Assembly: GCA_963722555.1 (NCBI GenBank)
Contig: CAVRNQ010000001.1
Coordinates: forward strand, 744,001 to 808,000
Length of the DNA stretch: 64,000 nt
Direction: 5' to 3'
Source: Bog-366 sp963722555
Lineage (GTDB): Bacteria; Acidobacteriota; Terriglobia; UBA7540
This document shows positions 9,096 through 18,520 of the stretch, one piece after another. The notes below the pieces were generated by a model. It was given only the letters and a program-made list of their open reading frames with translations. It made no database searches and was not told where the DNA came from. Positions within the stretch are counted from its first letter, which is position 1. The number at the start of each line of letters is the position of its first letter. Both the position numbers and the translations under genes were made by a program.

Positions 9096-9794
9096 AGCCC
9101 ACCTCTCAGCATTCGTTCGACACTTGCCAGGCGGGGCTTGGCGCCGTTTAGCTGGCCGCTGTCCCGCCACATGAAGCGATTAATACTCCAGGAGGGGTCA
9201 CAAAGCAAGTCGGTACTGGGTGGGGGAGTGCCCGAGTTCAGGCCGTGCCCTTCCACTTGTCATCTTGGGTCGGCCGGAGGGTGGGGACAAGCGGTGCGCC
9301 CCCACGCAAACTTCGGCGCTAGGCGCTTGGGCGTGTGGCCCCGCCCTGCAGGACCGCCCCGTTCCAGTATCACGAGCAGCCCCCTCCGCAAGCGGGATTC
9401 CCACCTTCGCGGGAATGACTCACGCACTCCATAGGTCATCGCGGCGTTGGCCCCCGAGGGGCAGGAGCGCAGGCTTTATGTTGACCAGTCACATGATACA
9501 CGACGAACACCCCCCCACCTTGCGGGACCCGCCCGCAAAGGGCCTGGCCAAGCAAGCGGGGGGGACTTGAGAATAGGAATATCCTGAGGATGGCCATTCC
9601 GTCGCTGCCCATCATCTTCACTCTGCGTGGGGGCAGCGATTTCGCAAACGGTAGGGCCATGACGGTGATAGCTCCTTGAGACTCCACGGCTTCCGTTCCA
9701 TTCTCTGATTCATGCATTTTTGCAAATCTCGCAAGGGTTTTGACAGGGCATCTTTCTGACAGTATTATTAATGGGAGTTAGGAAGGAGGCCCTT
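9096..9794. other. Gap with palindromes, no clear gene
   Basis: No convincing gene. A REP-type palindrome (ATTCCCACCTTCGCGGGAAT, about 9395-9416) is shared with 42930-42949 and 49980-49999. A GC-rich stretch (9515-9560) with CGGGACCCGCCCGC-type sequence follows. The last 60 bp form the left end of the insertion sequence that begins near 9735. Confidence 0.5.
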
Positions 9795-10130
9795 ATGCCC
9801 AGCGATCCTGAACTGCAGTTGCGCGGTCGTCTCGTCCGCAGTCTTGGCGCTCGGCGCGAGATGCTTCCCGGTTCTTTCGTCGAGCGCCGGCGCTCCTGTG
9901 GCAAGCCCCAGTGCCACTGCGCCGACGGGGAGCACCTGCACGCTCAATATCAACTCTCTGTCCTGTGGGAGGGGAAATTGAAAACCTATAACGTCCCGGC
10001 CGGCGAGGCCGAGGAGGTGCGGCGTCGGGTCGACCTGCAGCGGCGCTTCCAGAAGGCGGCGGCGATGATCGCGCACCTGAATCTTCGCCGCTGGTGGCGC
10101 GCCAGGAAGGCCCGGAAGCAAGAAAAATAG
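9795..10130 (+). CDS. DUF6788-type transposase-associated small protein
   Basis: 111 aa, starting at an ATG preceded by GGAAGGAGG. The motif SFVERRRSCGKPQCHCADGE (a CGKPxCxCxxG zinc-ribbon-like block) followed by SVLWEGKLKTYNVPAGEAEEVRR is typical of DUF6788 proteins, which accompany certain transposases. The C-terminus is a basic helix (RRWWRARKARKQ). The stop is directly followed by AGGAGGAG, which serves the transposase, so the two are coupled. Confidence 0.7.
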   Translation: MPSDPELQLRGRLVRSLGARREMLPGSFVERRRSCGKPQCHCADGEHLHAQYQLSVLWEGKLKTYNVPAGEAEEVRRRVDLQRRFQKAAAMIAHLNLRRWWRARKARKQEK

Positions 10131-10144
10131 GAGGAGCCTCACCC

Positions 10145-11398
10145 TTGCAGCGGCGCCAGTTGGAAGCCTATCTGGACAAGGTCTTCGCTGGGTCGGGCCG
10201 GGTGGCCGCCCTGCCCGAAGGGCGGCCGTCTCCCCGGCACTCTGGGCAGCAGGTTGGGGCCGCGGTCTTTCTGGGGGCCGCGGTGCAGATTCCCAACCTG
10301 CACCGCCTGGAAGCCGAATGCCGAAGGGGAGTCTTGGCGCAACGGGTGGGGGCGCTCCGCGAGGACACCCTCGGCTAGGCGCTGCAGCGACAGGCTGCGG
10401 CTCCGGCCTTCGCCCTGGGTTGTGAAGTGGCCCGGCGCTTGAAGCGCAATGGCGTGCTGCACTCGGACGGGGCGCGCGGGCGACTGGTGGCGGCGGAGGG
10501 GATCGAAATCGGCAGTTCCTTTTTCCGCTGCTGTGACGCCTGCCTGGAGCGCCAGGTCGAACCCCAAGTCGACGGCCCCCTGCGCAAGGACACGCCGTAT
10601 GATCACCGCATCGTGGCGGTGGGGCTGGTGAGTACGCCCTTTCCCGTTCCCTTGGGCATCCGCTTTCAACAGGACGGGGAAACCGAGGTGGCGTGTGCGG
10701 TGGGGTTGTGGGGTGAACTGGATCGACAACTCGGCCGCCGCTTCCTTGATGTCCTGGTGGCAGACGCGCTGTACTTACAACAGGGGTTTGTCAACACGGT
10801 CGAGAGCCTGCACCTGGAATGGGTGATCACGCTGAAAGAGAATCAGCCCGAGTTGCTGGCGGAGGCTCAACGGCTCACCGCCGGCCCGGCCGAAGCTACC
10901 CTGTGCAACGCCCAGGAGGACGTCCAACTCTGGCAGGCGCCGGAAGTTCACTGGCCGGTGGCGGACCGCTCCCTGCGGGTGGTCAAGACCTTCCGCACCC
11001 AGAAAGTGCGCCGGGCGCAGGTCATCCGGCAGCCAACGGGAAAGAAGCAAAAGACCCGGCAGACCGTCCCGCGAGAAAGCACCCATTATTACGCCACCCA
11101 CCTGGAGTTGGGTTCGATCCCTCCCCGCTTCATCCACGAACTCGGCCGGAGCCGCTGGCGGGTGGACACGGAAGTGTTCCAGACCCTCACCACCCAGGCC
11201 CATCGCAAGCAGCCCTCCGTCCATCAATCCTGTGCGCTGGTCCTGCTGACGATGATCCGCGTGCTGGCCTATACCCTGAGCCTGGTCTTTTATCATCGTC
11301 AAGTGCTGAGCCACGCCCGCCAAACTCCACCCACCTGCAGTGAGATGGCCCGGCTTCTGGCGTATCTCTTCTTACCCCCACGCTTGGACTCCAGCTAA
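10145..11398 (+). pseudogene. IS4-like DDE transposase interrupted by an amber codon
   Basis: The frame probably starts at the TTG at 10145, 9 nt after AGGAGGAG, and runs to 11398 (about 417 codons) with one in-frame TAG at 10376-10378. Before the stop it reads LEAECRRGVLAQRVGALREDTLG; after it, ALQRQAAAPAFALGCEVARRLKRNG, which continues the same domain. The later part has the DDE-transposase blocks VADALYLQQGFV, WVITLKENQPELL and RSRWRVDTEVFQTL. The simplest reading is a Tyr or Gln codon mutated to TAG. Suppression or an internal start at 10427 is less likely. Confidence 0.7.
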
Positions 11399-11544
11399 GG
11401 CGACCGCTCAATCCCAACCTCGGCGCCCCTGCGGGAGCGCTCCTCCCTAATCTTCTCCGTTAACAGAAACCCACCCCGTTTTCCCCATGCACCGCCCCTG
11501 ACAAATCCTCAAGCAGGTGGCAAAACCAGGAAGTAGTCCATCCA

Positions 11545-11877
11545 TCAGCCAGATACCAGCCGTGGCTCTACACTTTGCGAAATCGCTGCCTTCCTCGAAC
11601 GCTCCGTTGTCCCCCAGTTTCTCAGTGATGTACAATCAACGCCCGCGAGACTGGGACGGTTGACCATGGCAATTAACGGCCGTCGTGCACAAGAGGCGGA
11701 GTATAGGCGGCTACTCTCGCCAGGCATCTTCTCCGCCGGATCCAACCCGGTTCGCAGCCATAAACACTGCACCCGCTGAAACTCCCCTTTCCGGCGGGCT
11801 TGCATCAAAGCCGCCCGCAACTGTTCCAGTGAACCTTCCGGAAACGCCCGAGGTGGCCGCATGCTTGCCTCCCTCAA
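11545..11877 (-). pseudogene. IS630-like transposase N-terminal remnant
   Basis: A 110-codon minus frame begins RPPRAFPEGSLEQLRAALMQ and continues to RVQCLWLRTGLDPAE. This matches the usual N-terminus of IS630-family transposases (helix-turn-helix region, xRVQCxWLRxxLGL). After about 45 residues the similarity stops, as in a frameshifted or decayed gene, and no DDE domain follows. The remainder of 11399-11974 holds no gene I can support. Confidence 0.45.
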
Positions 11878-11974
11878 GAACTGGCCGGAGGAAGCCTATG
11901 TTAGTAGCCTTATGATTGCAGCTTCGTATGAGATCTCCCACCGCAAGCGCCGGATCGCAACCTTCCGCAGGAAT

Positions 11975-12481
11975 CTAGGGATTTTCGGGGGACAGCGGGG
12001 TGCGGCAATCGACGGGTGCTTCTCCTTGCGCGCCCGCTGGAAGGTTTCCCAGAAGGGTCACGACAAAGGTGTGGCCACGACTCTCGAGTGTCAGGCGGCT
12101 GACCAGTGGCAGTTCGGGGGCAGTTGGCGTCCCTGCCGTTCGATCAACAACCGAGGGGAGCGAAAGCATGACGGGAGGAGGCAACAACGTCTTAAGGTTT
12201 CCACCCACAATGTGGACGAGCTCACTCAGAGCATCCAGGATTTCGTCCTTCCCTGCACTTTCTGCTTCCACCTGGAAAATGGCCGCCGCAATCTGTCGAG
12301 CCAAAGGCACGGAGCAATGCAAATGAACTTCTCCAACCCATGCCCCTGTGATTCCTACGTACACCGTCAATGCCCCACCCCCGACAGATTCCGGGGTCGC
12401 TGAGCGTTCAACCTGGAATCCCAGAGTAGAGTTCCACGTATCCTCAATAATCTGATAGAGGGTGTCTTCGGAAATTAGCAT
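11975..12481 (-). CDS. cheX: CheX-type chemotaxis phosphatase
   Basis: 168 aa, last gene of the chemotaxis operon, starting 9 bp after cheR with GGGAG upstream. The CheX/CheC phosphatase signature ExxN is recognisable in ELVHIVGGNLKTLLP near residue 87, where the ExxxxxGN form resembles CheX. Family members dephosphorylate CheY-P. The C-terminal 30 residues are Pro/Gly-rich. A second CheX-like gene is at 62031. Assignment is from the motif and operon context. Confidence 0.7.
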   Translation of the reverse strand: MLISEDTLYQIIEDTWNSTLGFQVERSATPESVGGGALTVYVGITGAWVGEVHLHCSVPLARQIAAAIFQVEAESAGKDEILDALSELVHIVGGNLKTLLPPPVMLSLPSVVDRTAGTPTAPELPLVSRLTLESRGHTFVVTLLGNLPAGAQGEAPVDCRTPLSPENP

Positions 12482-12490
12482 GGCGGCTCC

Positions 12491-13315
12491 CTACTTGTTT
12501 CGAATTCGATAACACGTTGCGCGTTCGAACTGGACGCGCTCAAACGAATCGTCAAGGTTGAAGGTTGTCTCGGCGCCGCCCATAAAGAAATACCCGTCGG
12601 GTTTCAGAGCCCTCCGAACTTTGGCCAGAATCTCCTTTTTGGTGTCCATGCCAAAGTAGATCAGGACGTTGCGCATCATGATAATGTCCATGTGAGGCAG
12701 AGGCGGCCAGGCAGAAGCAAGGTTGGTCATTTGGAATTCCACCATGCCGCGAATATCCTCGCGCAGTTGCCAGTTGCAGCCTTCCTTGTGGAAATACTTG
12801 ACGAGAAAGCTGGCGGGAAGGCCGCGATTCACCTCAAGCTGACTGTAACGTCCTTCGCGTGCTCGGGACAGTATTTCAGAGGACAGGTCGGTCGCCAAAA
12901 TGCGAACCTTCCAGCTCGCCAAACTGGGGAAGTACTCGCGTAAGAGCATACCGATGGTGTAAGGTTCTTGTCCCGCGGAGCAAGCCGCGCACCAAATAGT
13001 CAGCTCTCGCGTCTGCCCTCGCTTCTCCATAAGATCCGGTATCACGGCCTTCTTGAGGGCCTCGAAGGGATGAAAGTCTCGAAAGAAAGAGGTCTCGTTA
13101 GTCGTCATGGCCTCCACCGCTTGGCGATGGAGACAGTTGAATGGCTCGGACTGTAACCTTCCTACGAGGAGGCTCAGCGAGGCGAACCCTTCCCGACGAG
13201 CCAGGGTTGAAAGCCTCGATTCGACGAGATACCCCTTGTCCTCCTCGAGGACAATCGCCGATTGCTCCAGGACGAGACGGCGGACGTAATTGAATTCCGG
13301 CAAGCTAAGGGACAT
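12491..13315 (-). CDS. cheR: Chemotaxis protein methyltransferase CheR
   Basis: 274 aa from the ATG at 13315, which overlaps the last 11 bases of cheB. The N-terminal helical domain (PEFNYVRRLVLEQSAIVLEEDKG) is followed by a SAM-binding domain with TIWCAACSAGQEPYTIGM, VRILATDLSSEILSRAREG, and MRNVLIYFGMDTKKEIL near the C-terminus. It methylates glutamates on the receptor encoded upstream (14943-16946). The FFRD motif TNETSFFRDFHPFEAL is intact. Confidence 0.94.
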   Translation of the reverse strand: MSLSLPEFNYVRRLVLEQSAIVLEEDKGYLVESRLSTLARREGFASLSLLVGRLQSEPFNCLHRQAVEAMTTNETSFFRDFHPFEALKKAVIPDLMEKRGQTRELTIWCAACSAGQEPYTIGMLLREYFPSLASWKVRILATDLSSEILSRAREGRYSQLEVNRGLPASFLVKYFHKEGCNWQLREDIRGMVEFQMTNLASAWPPLPHMDIIMMRNVLIYFGMDTKKEILAKVRRALKPDGYFFMGGAETTFNLDDSFERVQFERATCYRIRNK

Positions 13316-14450
13316 ACTTGCTTGCTTGACCCCCTCCGTCCCCAAGGCGGACCTGTACCGCCCTGGTCGCATCGCGCCCTTTCCGCACCCGGCGGATGAT
13401 TTCCGGACCGAGTTGGTCCAAGGGTAGAACTTTATCGGCCAGACCCGCGTTTGCTACAAAACCCGGCATTCCCCAAACCACACTGGATTCCTCATCTTGC
13501 GCCAGAACCTGGCCACCGAGTTCGAAGATCCGTTCACAACCGCGTAGGCCGTCTTGCCCCATTCCTGTCATGACCACGGCAAGCGAGTTTGGCTTGTAGA
13601 CCTCGGCAACCGACCGGAGCAACACGTCCGCGGCGGGGCGGCAGGAGTTTTCGGGGAGACCTTGGTGGGTACGGAGGGTAACCCGATTCCGGTCACGCTC
13701 CACGATCATATGGTAATCACCTGGAGCTAGCCAAGCGCACCCGGGCTTCAGGATGGCTCCCGGGTATCCTTCTGCCACGCCGATTTGCGACCTGGCGGCC
13801 AAGCGCTCAGCCAGGAGGCGGGTAAACACTGGGGGCATGTGCTGGACGATCACCACCGGAACTGGAAAGTCACCCGGGAGGGTTGGAATGAGGTCCGCGA
13901 GCGCATTCGGCCCCCCTGTAGAGACCCCGATGGCAACAATGTCGATGCGCTCTTCCTGCCGGGGAAGTGCGTTACGCGGCGGAAACGGTTTGCTGACCGG
14001 GGGGGACACGGCCAAGGTGGCCGGCAGTTCCATGCCTGCCGCTCGACTGCAGATCGCTTTGATCTTGGGAATCAGTTGTGTCCGAATGCACTCCAACGCC
14101 TTTGCCGCGCTGCCGACGTTGGAGGGTTTGGTGACGTAATCAGTGGCGCCTCTGATAAGTGCCTCCAAAGTCGCTTCCGCACCACGCTCGGTCAGGGTGC
14201 TGTACATGATGACGGGAAGAGCCGGCAGGGTCTTGCGGATGCACCCCAACGTGGCAAGCCCATCCATTTCGGGCATTTCCACATCGAGAATGACAATATC
14301 CGGATTGACCTGCGGGATCTTGGCAAGCGCAATCTTCCCGTTCGCGGCAGCTCCGACGACTTCCAGTTGCGGATCGGCGGAAAGCGCGTCGGAGACCATT
14401 CGGCGCACGACCACCGAGTCATCAACCACGAGGATCCTGATCTTAGGCAT
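13305..14450 (-). CDS. cheB: Chemotaxis methylesterase/response regulator CheB
   Basis: 381 aa from the ATG at 14450 (a TTG one codon earlier is also in frame). The N-terminal receiver domain has VVDDSVVVRRM and the phosphoacceptor Asp in IVILDVEMPEMDGL. The C-terminal methylesterase has the catalytic triad: Ser in AIGVSTGGPNAL, His in IVQHMPPVFT and Asp in MTGMGQDGLRG. It removes methyl groups from the MCP and is activated by CheA. The stop region overlaps cheR and the start lies 3 bp after the stop of cheY. Confidence 0.95.
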   Translation of the reverse strand: MPKIRILVVDDSVVVRRMVSDALSADPQLEVVGAAANGKIALAKIPQVNPDIVILDVEMPEMDGLATLGCIRKTLPALPVIMYSTLTERGAEATLEALIRGATDYVTKPSNVGSAAKALECIRTQLIPKIKAICSRAAGMELPATLAVSPPVSKPFPPRNALPRQEERIDIVAIGVSTGGPNALADLIPTLPGDFPVPVVIVQHMPPVFTRLLAERLAARSQIGVAEGYPGAILKPGCAWLAPGDYHMIVERDRNRVTLRTHQGLPENSCRPAADVLLRSVAEVYKPNSLAVVMTGMGQDGLRGCERIFELGGQVLAQDEESSVVWGMPGFVANAGLADKVLPLDQLGPEIIRRVRKGRDATRAVQVRLGDGGGQASKYVP

Positions 14451-14453
14451 CAA

Positions 14454-14825
14454 CTAAGAACCCGCCATCCCGAAAATTTGCAGCTTCTCCAGGATGACTT
14501 CCGGTGTGAAGGGTTTCATGACGTACTCATTGGCGCCTGCCGCAAGCGCTCTCGCCACGTTTTCCATTTCGGTTTCTGTGGTCACCATCATCAGGAGCAC
14601 ACCGTTGTAGGATTGCTCAGCCCGAACCGTGCGAATGAATTCGAGCCCGTTCATTTCCGGCATATCCCAGTTTACGAGCGCCAGCTCGACCTTTCCCGTT
14701 TCTTGCAGCCGCTGCATGCCCTCACGGCCATTGCCCGCCTCCACGACTTCGAAGCCCAGTCCCCGCAGCATTCTGCCCAGGATACTGCGCATGGCTTTGG
14801 AGTCGTCAACCACAAGTGCGCGCAC
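14454..14825 (-). CDS. cheY: CheY-like response regulator
   Basis: 123 aa from the GTG at 14825, chosen because GAGGGAG sits 6 nt upstream; the longer TTG frame has no ribosome binding site. It is a single receiver domain with ALVVDDSKAMRSILG, the acidic pair DD, the phosphoacceptor Asp in ALVNWDMPEMNGLEF, Thr in MVTTETEME and Lys in YVMKPFTPEVI. It should carry the signal from CheA to the flagellar switch. It lies between mcp and cheB in the operon. Confidence 0.92.
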   Translation of the reverse strand: MRALVVDDSKAMRSILGRMLRGLGFEVVEAGNGREGMQRLQETGKVELALVNWDMPEMNGLEFIRTVRAEQSYNGVLLMMVTTETEMENVARALAAGANEYVMKPFTPEVILEKLQIFGMAGS

Positions 14826-14942
14826 GAAGGCTCCCTCGATGACGAATTGTCCTCTCAACCTCAGAGTTGTCGGCCAGGCGGGGTTCGAGAACTACTGCGA
14901 ATTTCCCGAACCCCTTTCTGCCTGGCCGCTGCCCGTCTCTGC

Positions 14943-16946
14943 TCACTGGAGGCGAACGGTCGAGCTGGGTTGCGTCTTGGCTCGACTCGCCAAATGCGCG
15001 TCGCGAGCCAGTTTCGCCGTTGTACCGGACTCGGAAGCTCCGGCGCTGTCGTCGTACTTGAACTGGGCGACGACCTTCTGTAGCTCCGCAGCCATGCGCG
15101 CCAGTTCGGCCGCCGCCGTTTGCGTGTCGTTGGCGCCTTGCGTCGTGCTCTTGGCCGCCTGGGCCACGGAGACAATGTTCTCGGCCACTTGCGAACCACC
15201 CTTTGCCCCCTCCTGCACGTTACGAGCAATCTCATTGGTGGTCGCAGTCTGTTCCTCGACCGCAGTTGCGATCGTGTTCGAGATGTCGTTGATCTGATTG
15301 ATGATGGCGCTGATCTGGCCAATCGCCTCCACCGCTCCCTTGGTATCCCCCTGAATAGCTTCGATCTTGCGGCTAATATCCTCGGTCGCTTTGGCGGTTT
15401 CTTTCGCCAGTTCCTTCACCTCGTTGGCCACCACCGCAAAGCCCTTGCCCGCTTCGCCGGCTCGCGCCGCCTCGATCGTGGCGTTCAAAGCCAGCAGGTT
15501 CGTCTGCTGTGCGATGGAAGTAATGACCTTGATCACCTGCCCGATCTCGGCACTCGATTCACCCAGTTTGGCCACGGTCGCGTTGGTACTCTCGGCGGTC
15601 TTCACGGCGGAGGTCGCGACCCGGGCGGCTTCGTTGGCGTTCTTGGCAATCTCCTTGATGCTGGAGCTCATCTCTTCGGTTGCCGTTGACACCGTCTGCA
15701 GGTTCTTGTTGACCTGTTCCGCTGCTGCCGCAACCACGTTGGATTGGCTGGCCGTCTCTTCGGCGTTGGCACTCATCTGGTGGCTTACCGCACTGAGCTC
15801 TTCCGAGGAACTTGCCAGCATCTGCGCGCTCTGTCCGATCTGCGACATGCTCTCGGAGAGTCTTTCCGCCATGAGGTTAATGTCGTTCTTGATACGTGCG
15901 TGGTCGCCCTGGTAATTGCCCTCCACACGGGCCGTCAGATCACCCCCGGCGACCTTTTGCAGCACCGTTCCAGCTTCCTGTACGGGTGCTACCACGGCAT
16001 CGAGGGTCTCGTTCACCCCCTGAATGACTTTGCGGTATTCGCCCCGGTGCTTGCTGGCGTCAGCCCGCGCGGAGAGCTTGCCCTCCACCGCGGTCCGCGA
16101 CAGCACTTCCGCATCCGCCACCAGCGCAGCAATGCTCTCCATCATCGCGATGAGGGAGGGGATGAGTTCGTCACGTTCGGAGCGGCGCCCGATCTTCTGG
16201 TATTCCGGCAAATCCTCCAGGTTCCCTTCCGAAACCTTCTTCGCAGTTTCGGTGACAAGATGGATTCGACTCTGCACAGTGTTTGTCGCCTCGGCTAACT
16301 CGGCGAAGGCTCCCTGATAATGACCTTTAACCTGAAGGGTGTTGTCGTTCACGGCCATCCGTTGCAGGACCTTGCTCGCCTCGTCCAGCGGCTGGAGAAT
16401 AGCGTCCAGCATCAGGTTGACCGCTTTAGCTCTTTCGAGATGCCGACCCTGGAACCTGCCTTCATCGATTCGCTCTGTGAGCCGCCCTTCCTTGGCAGCA
16501 GCGGCCAATCGCGCCGTTTCACGAGCCAACCCGACCTCACCGACGGCGGGAAAAACGAGTTCCACGGCGCCTACTACCCGCCCTGCTGCGTCGAAACGTG
16601 GAGCTGCCGTGACCAGTACGGGCACTTCTTTGCCTTGAACCACGGGGGAGGCCTCTCCTTCGCACACCTTGCCCGTCCTTACCGCTTCAGCCGCCGCACA
16701 GGTTCCGGCCCTGCAGCCTGGGTTGTCATACAGGTCCCAGAACTTGGCTCCGATGCAGTCCTCTTTTGGTTTGCCCGCTGCTTTAGCTGCGGGGTCGTTA
16801 AGATCCAGAATGGTGTGGTTCGTGTCCATAACGATCACCATGCCTGGAATCAGGTCGTAGACTTCAGCCTTGTCCACCACAACAGTACCTTTCCCTCTAT
16901 CCCGCAAGCTTCTGTTCTTCGTCTGTAGGGTTGATTGATTCTTCAT
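14943..16946 (-). CDS. Methyl-accepting chemotaxis protein, soluble, with PAS domain
   Basis: 667 aa from the second ATG (16946), which has GGAGG 6 nt upstream. No transmembrane segment is visible, so the receptor is cytoplasmic. An N-terminal PAS-like domain (VYDLIPGMVIVMDTNHTILDLN) includes two Cys in NPGCRAGTC that could bind a cofactor or act in redox sensing. Two or three HAMP-like modules follow (LDAILQPLDEASKVLQRMA and ETLDAVVAPVQEAGTVLQKVA). The signalling tip is typical (QTNLLALNATIEAARAGEAG, KGFAVVANEVKELA). No C-terminal CheR-tethering pentapeptide is seen. Confidence 0.92.
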   Translation of the reverse strand: MKNQSTLQTKNRSLRDRGKGTVVVDKAEVYDLIPGMVIVMDTNHTILDLNDPAAKAAGKPKEDCIGAKFWDLYDNPGCRAGTCAAAEAVRTGKVCEGEASPVVQGKEVPVLVTAAPRFDAAGRVVGAVELVFPAVGEVGLARETARLAAAAKEGRLTERIDEGRFQGRHLERAKAVNLMLDAILQPLDEASKVLQRMAVNDNTLQVKGHYQGAFAELAEATNTVQSRIHLVTETAKKVSEGNLEDLPEYQKIGRRSERDELIPSLIAMMESIAALVADAEVLSRTAVEGKLSARADASKHRGEYRKVIQGVNETLDAVVAPVQEAGTVLQKVAGGDLTARVEGNYQGDHARIKNDINLMAERLSESMSQIGQSAQMLASSSEELSAVSHQMSANAEETASQSNVVAAAAEQVNKNLQTVSTATEEMSSSIKEIAKNANEAARVATSAVKTAESTNATVAKLGESSAEIGQVIKVITSIAQQTNLLALNATIEAARAGEAGKGFAVVANEVKELAKETAKATEDISRKIEAIQGDTKGAVEAIGQISAIINQINDISNTIATAVEEQTATTNEIARNVQEGAKGGSQVAENIVSVAQAAKSTTQGANDTQTAAAELARMAAELQKVVAQFKYDDSAGASESGTTAKLARDAHLASRAKTQPSSTVRLQ

Positions 16947-16975
16947 TTCATCCTCCATGCGATGTGTTTTACTGG

Positions 16976-17425
16976 CTAGGCGCCTCTCGCGGCAGTCGTC
17001 ACCAGATTCAGTGTCTTGTCGGTATCCAAAGCAATCAGTAACGTGTCTTTCAGTTTGTAAACTCCGCGAATGAGCTCCCGCGCTTCTCCCGAGAGAGTCC
17101 CTGGCGGCAACTCAAAGGCCTCCTCCTCAACTTCCAAGACATCACTGATTTCATCTACGAGGAGGCTCACCGCACCGTCCTCGTGACGCACCACCACATT
17201 CATGGGGAGATCGGTCGCGGCGCGTTCCCGCAGGCCCAACCGGCGCCGCAGGTCAACGGCCGTGACAATCTGGCCGCGCAGGTTAATGAGGCCTTTCACT
17301 ACCGGAGGCGCCAAAGGCACTCGAGTCATTTCCTGATAGCGAATGACTTCCTGGACTTTTTCAACTTCGACTCCAAACAACAGTCGGTCGACCACAAATG
17401 TCGAAAACTGTCTTTTTCCTGCCAT
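16976..17425 (-). CDS. cheW: CheW coupling protein
   Basis: 149 aa, a single CheW domain: FVVDRLLFGVEVEKVQEVI, PVVKGLINLRGQIVTAVDLRRRLG and VSLLVDEISDVLEVEEE. It links the receptor to CheA. It starts 14 bp after cheA and ends 29 bp before the MCP gene. Confidence 0.94.
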   Translation of the reverse strand: MAGKRQFSTFVVDRLLFGVEVEKVQEVIRYQEMTRVPLAPPVVKGLINLRGQIVTAVDLRRRLGLRERAATDLPMNVVVRHEDGAVSLLVDEISDVLEVEEEAFELPPGTLSGEARELIRGVYKLKDTLLIALDTDKTLNLVTTAARGA

Positions 17426-18278
17426 GCCATGTCCCCTGTCTAGGCCGCCACTGCTTCCCTGAAGAAGTTCGGGTCAGCCGTCTGGATAATGCCTTTCACG
17501 TCGAGGAGTTCCGTCACACGCCCCTGCACAACCACCAAGCCCAAGATTCCCTCGCGGCCCGTGTGTTTCTGGGCTGCGACCTTCTCGTGAGCGATATCTA
17601 AAATACGTTCTACGACCAGCCCAACGCTCCGGCCTTGATCGGTGTACACGACCACCTGGATTTTTTCGTCTTCCCTTCCCGCCTCCGCCGGCTCCCCACC
17701 GCGGGGTTCCTGGCGGCGCTCCGGCAGGGCGGCGGAGAGGTAGATCAGCGGCAGGATTTGGCCGCGATACTGGACCACGTACCGCCCTTCCGCCCTTTCC
17801 ACGCTGCTCCGGTTGAACTCTTCCAAGCGCGCCACAAGCGAGAGCGGCATGGCCATCCGTCCATCCTCCGGCCCGCGGAGCAACAGGAGCGATTCTCCGT
17901 CGTCGTGCCGCGACTCCGTTTCTGCGGTCTTTTCCCCCACGGATCGGTCGCGAACCTCGGGAACCACGTTGGCCCGTTGGGCCAACCCGAGGACATCCAG
18001 GATGAGGGCCACCTGACCGTCTCCCATGATGGTCGCTCCCGCGAAGGTGGAAATGCCCTTGAGTTGCTTGCCCAGAGGCTTGACAACGATTTCTTCCGTG
18101 TCGTTGATTTCATCGACGATCAGGCCAAAATGGTGATCATCCGCCTGCAACACGACGATTGTGACAGCGCTGCGGCCTGCCATCTGCTGTTCGAGGGCTG
18201 TCAGCAGGGAGACGATCTGCTCGGACAGGGATTCAACGCGAGCGAGTTCCGGCTCGGAGCGAGCGGTATTGCCAGAAG

Positions 18279-18520
18279 CCTTCGAGGAGATAACCTTGCG
18301 GACAGCCTCATGAAAGCGCTGGTGCAGGTTCTCCAACTGCTGCATCTCCGGTACGTTGCCGAACTCCTCCAAACCCGAGGCATACAGCCACTTGCCCAAG
18401 GCGCAGTCTTGGTAAGAACCTGCCTGGGCTACCGTCATGGTTCCCTTGCCGTCCAGGAACTCCCTCAGCCTGGACTTCCAAAGCAGGTGCTTGTTGCGCG
18501 CCGAAAACCAATCCAGGCTG
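18279..18520 (-). other. CZB-like zinc-binding insertion within CheA
   Basis: The encoded segment starts SLDWFSARNKHLLWKSRLREF, then DCALGKWLYASG, then LENLHQRFHEAVRKVI. The spaced His, Cys-x-x-Gly-x-Trp and His-containing helix are the pattern of the chemoreceptor zinc-binding (CZB) domain, which is normally found in receptors and cyclases. Here it is placed between the two halves of a CheW-like domain of the kinase. Confidence 0.65.

Larger units (their letters stand above)
9735..11509 (+). mobile_element. Insertion sequence with DUF6788 ORF and broken transposase
   Basis: Two plus-strand reading frames, a DUF6788-type small ORF and an IS4-like DDE transposase, make one unit. Candidate terminal inverted repeats are GGTTTTGACAGGG at 9736-9748 and, as the complement, GGATTTGTCAGGG at 11496-11508 (11 of 13 match). 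No target duplication was found by eye, so the exact ends are uncertain. The transposase has an in-frame amber codon, so the copy is probably inactive. Confidence 0.6.

Noticed and set aside
9436..9717. A 93-codon minus-strand frame before the insertion sequence
   Set aside because: Composition fits palindromic repeat DNA and there is no start signal.
13785..15083. A 432-codon plus-strand frame across cheB and cheY
   Set aside because: Antisense to two well-supported che genes; it is Arg/His-rich with no domain.
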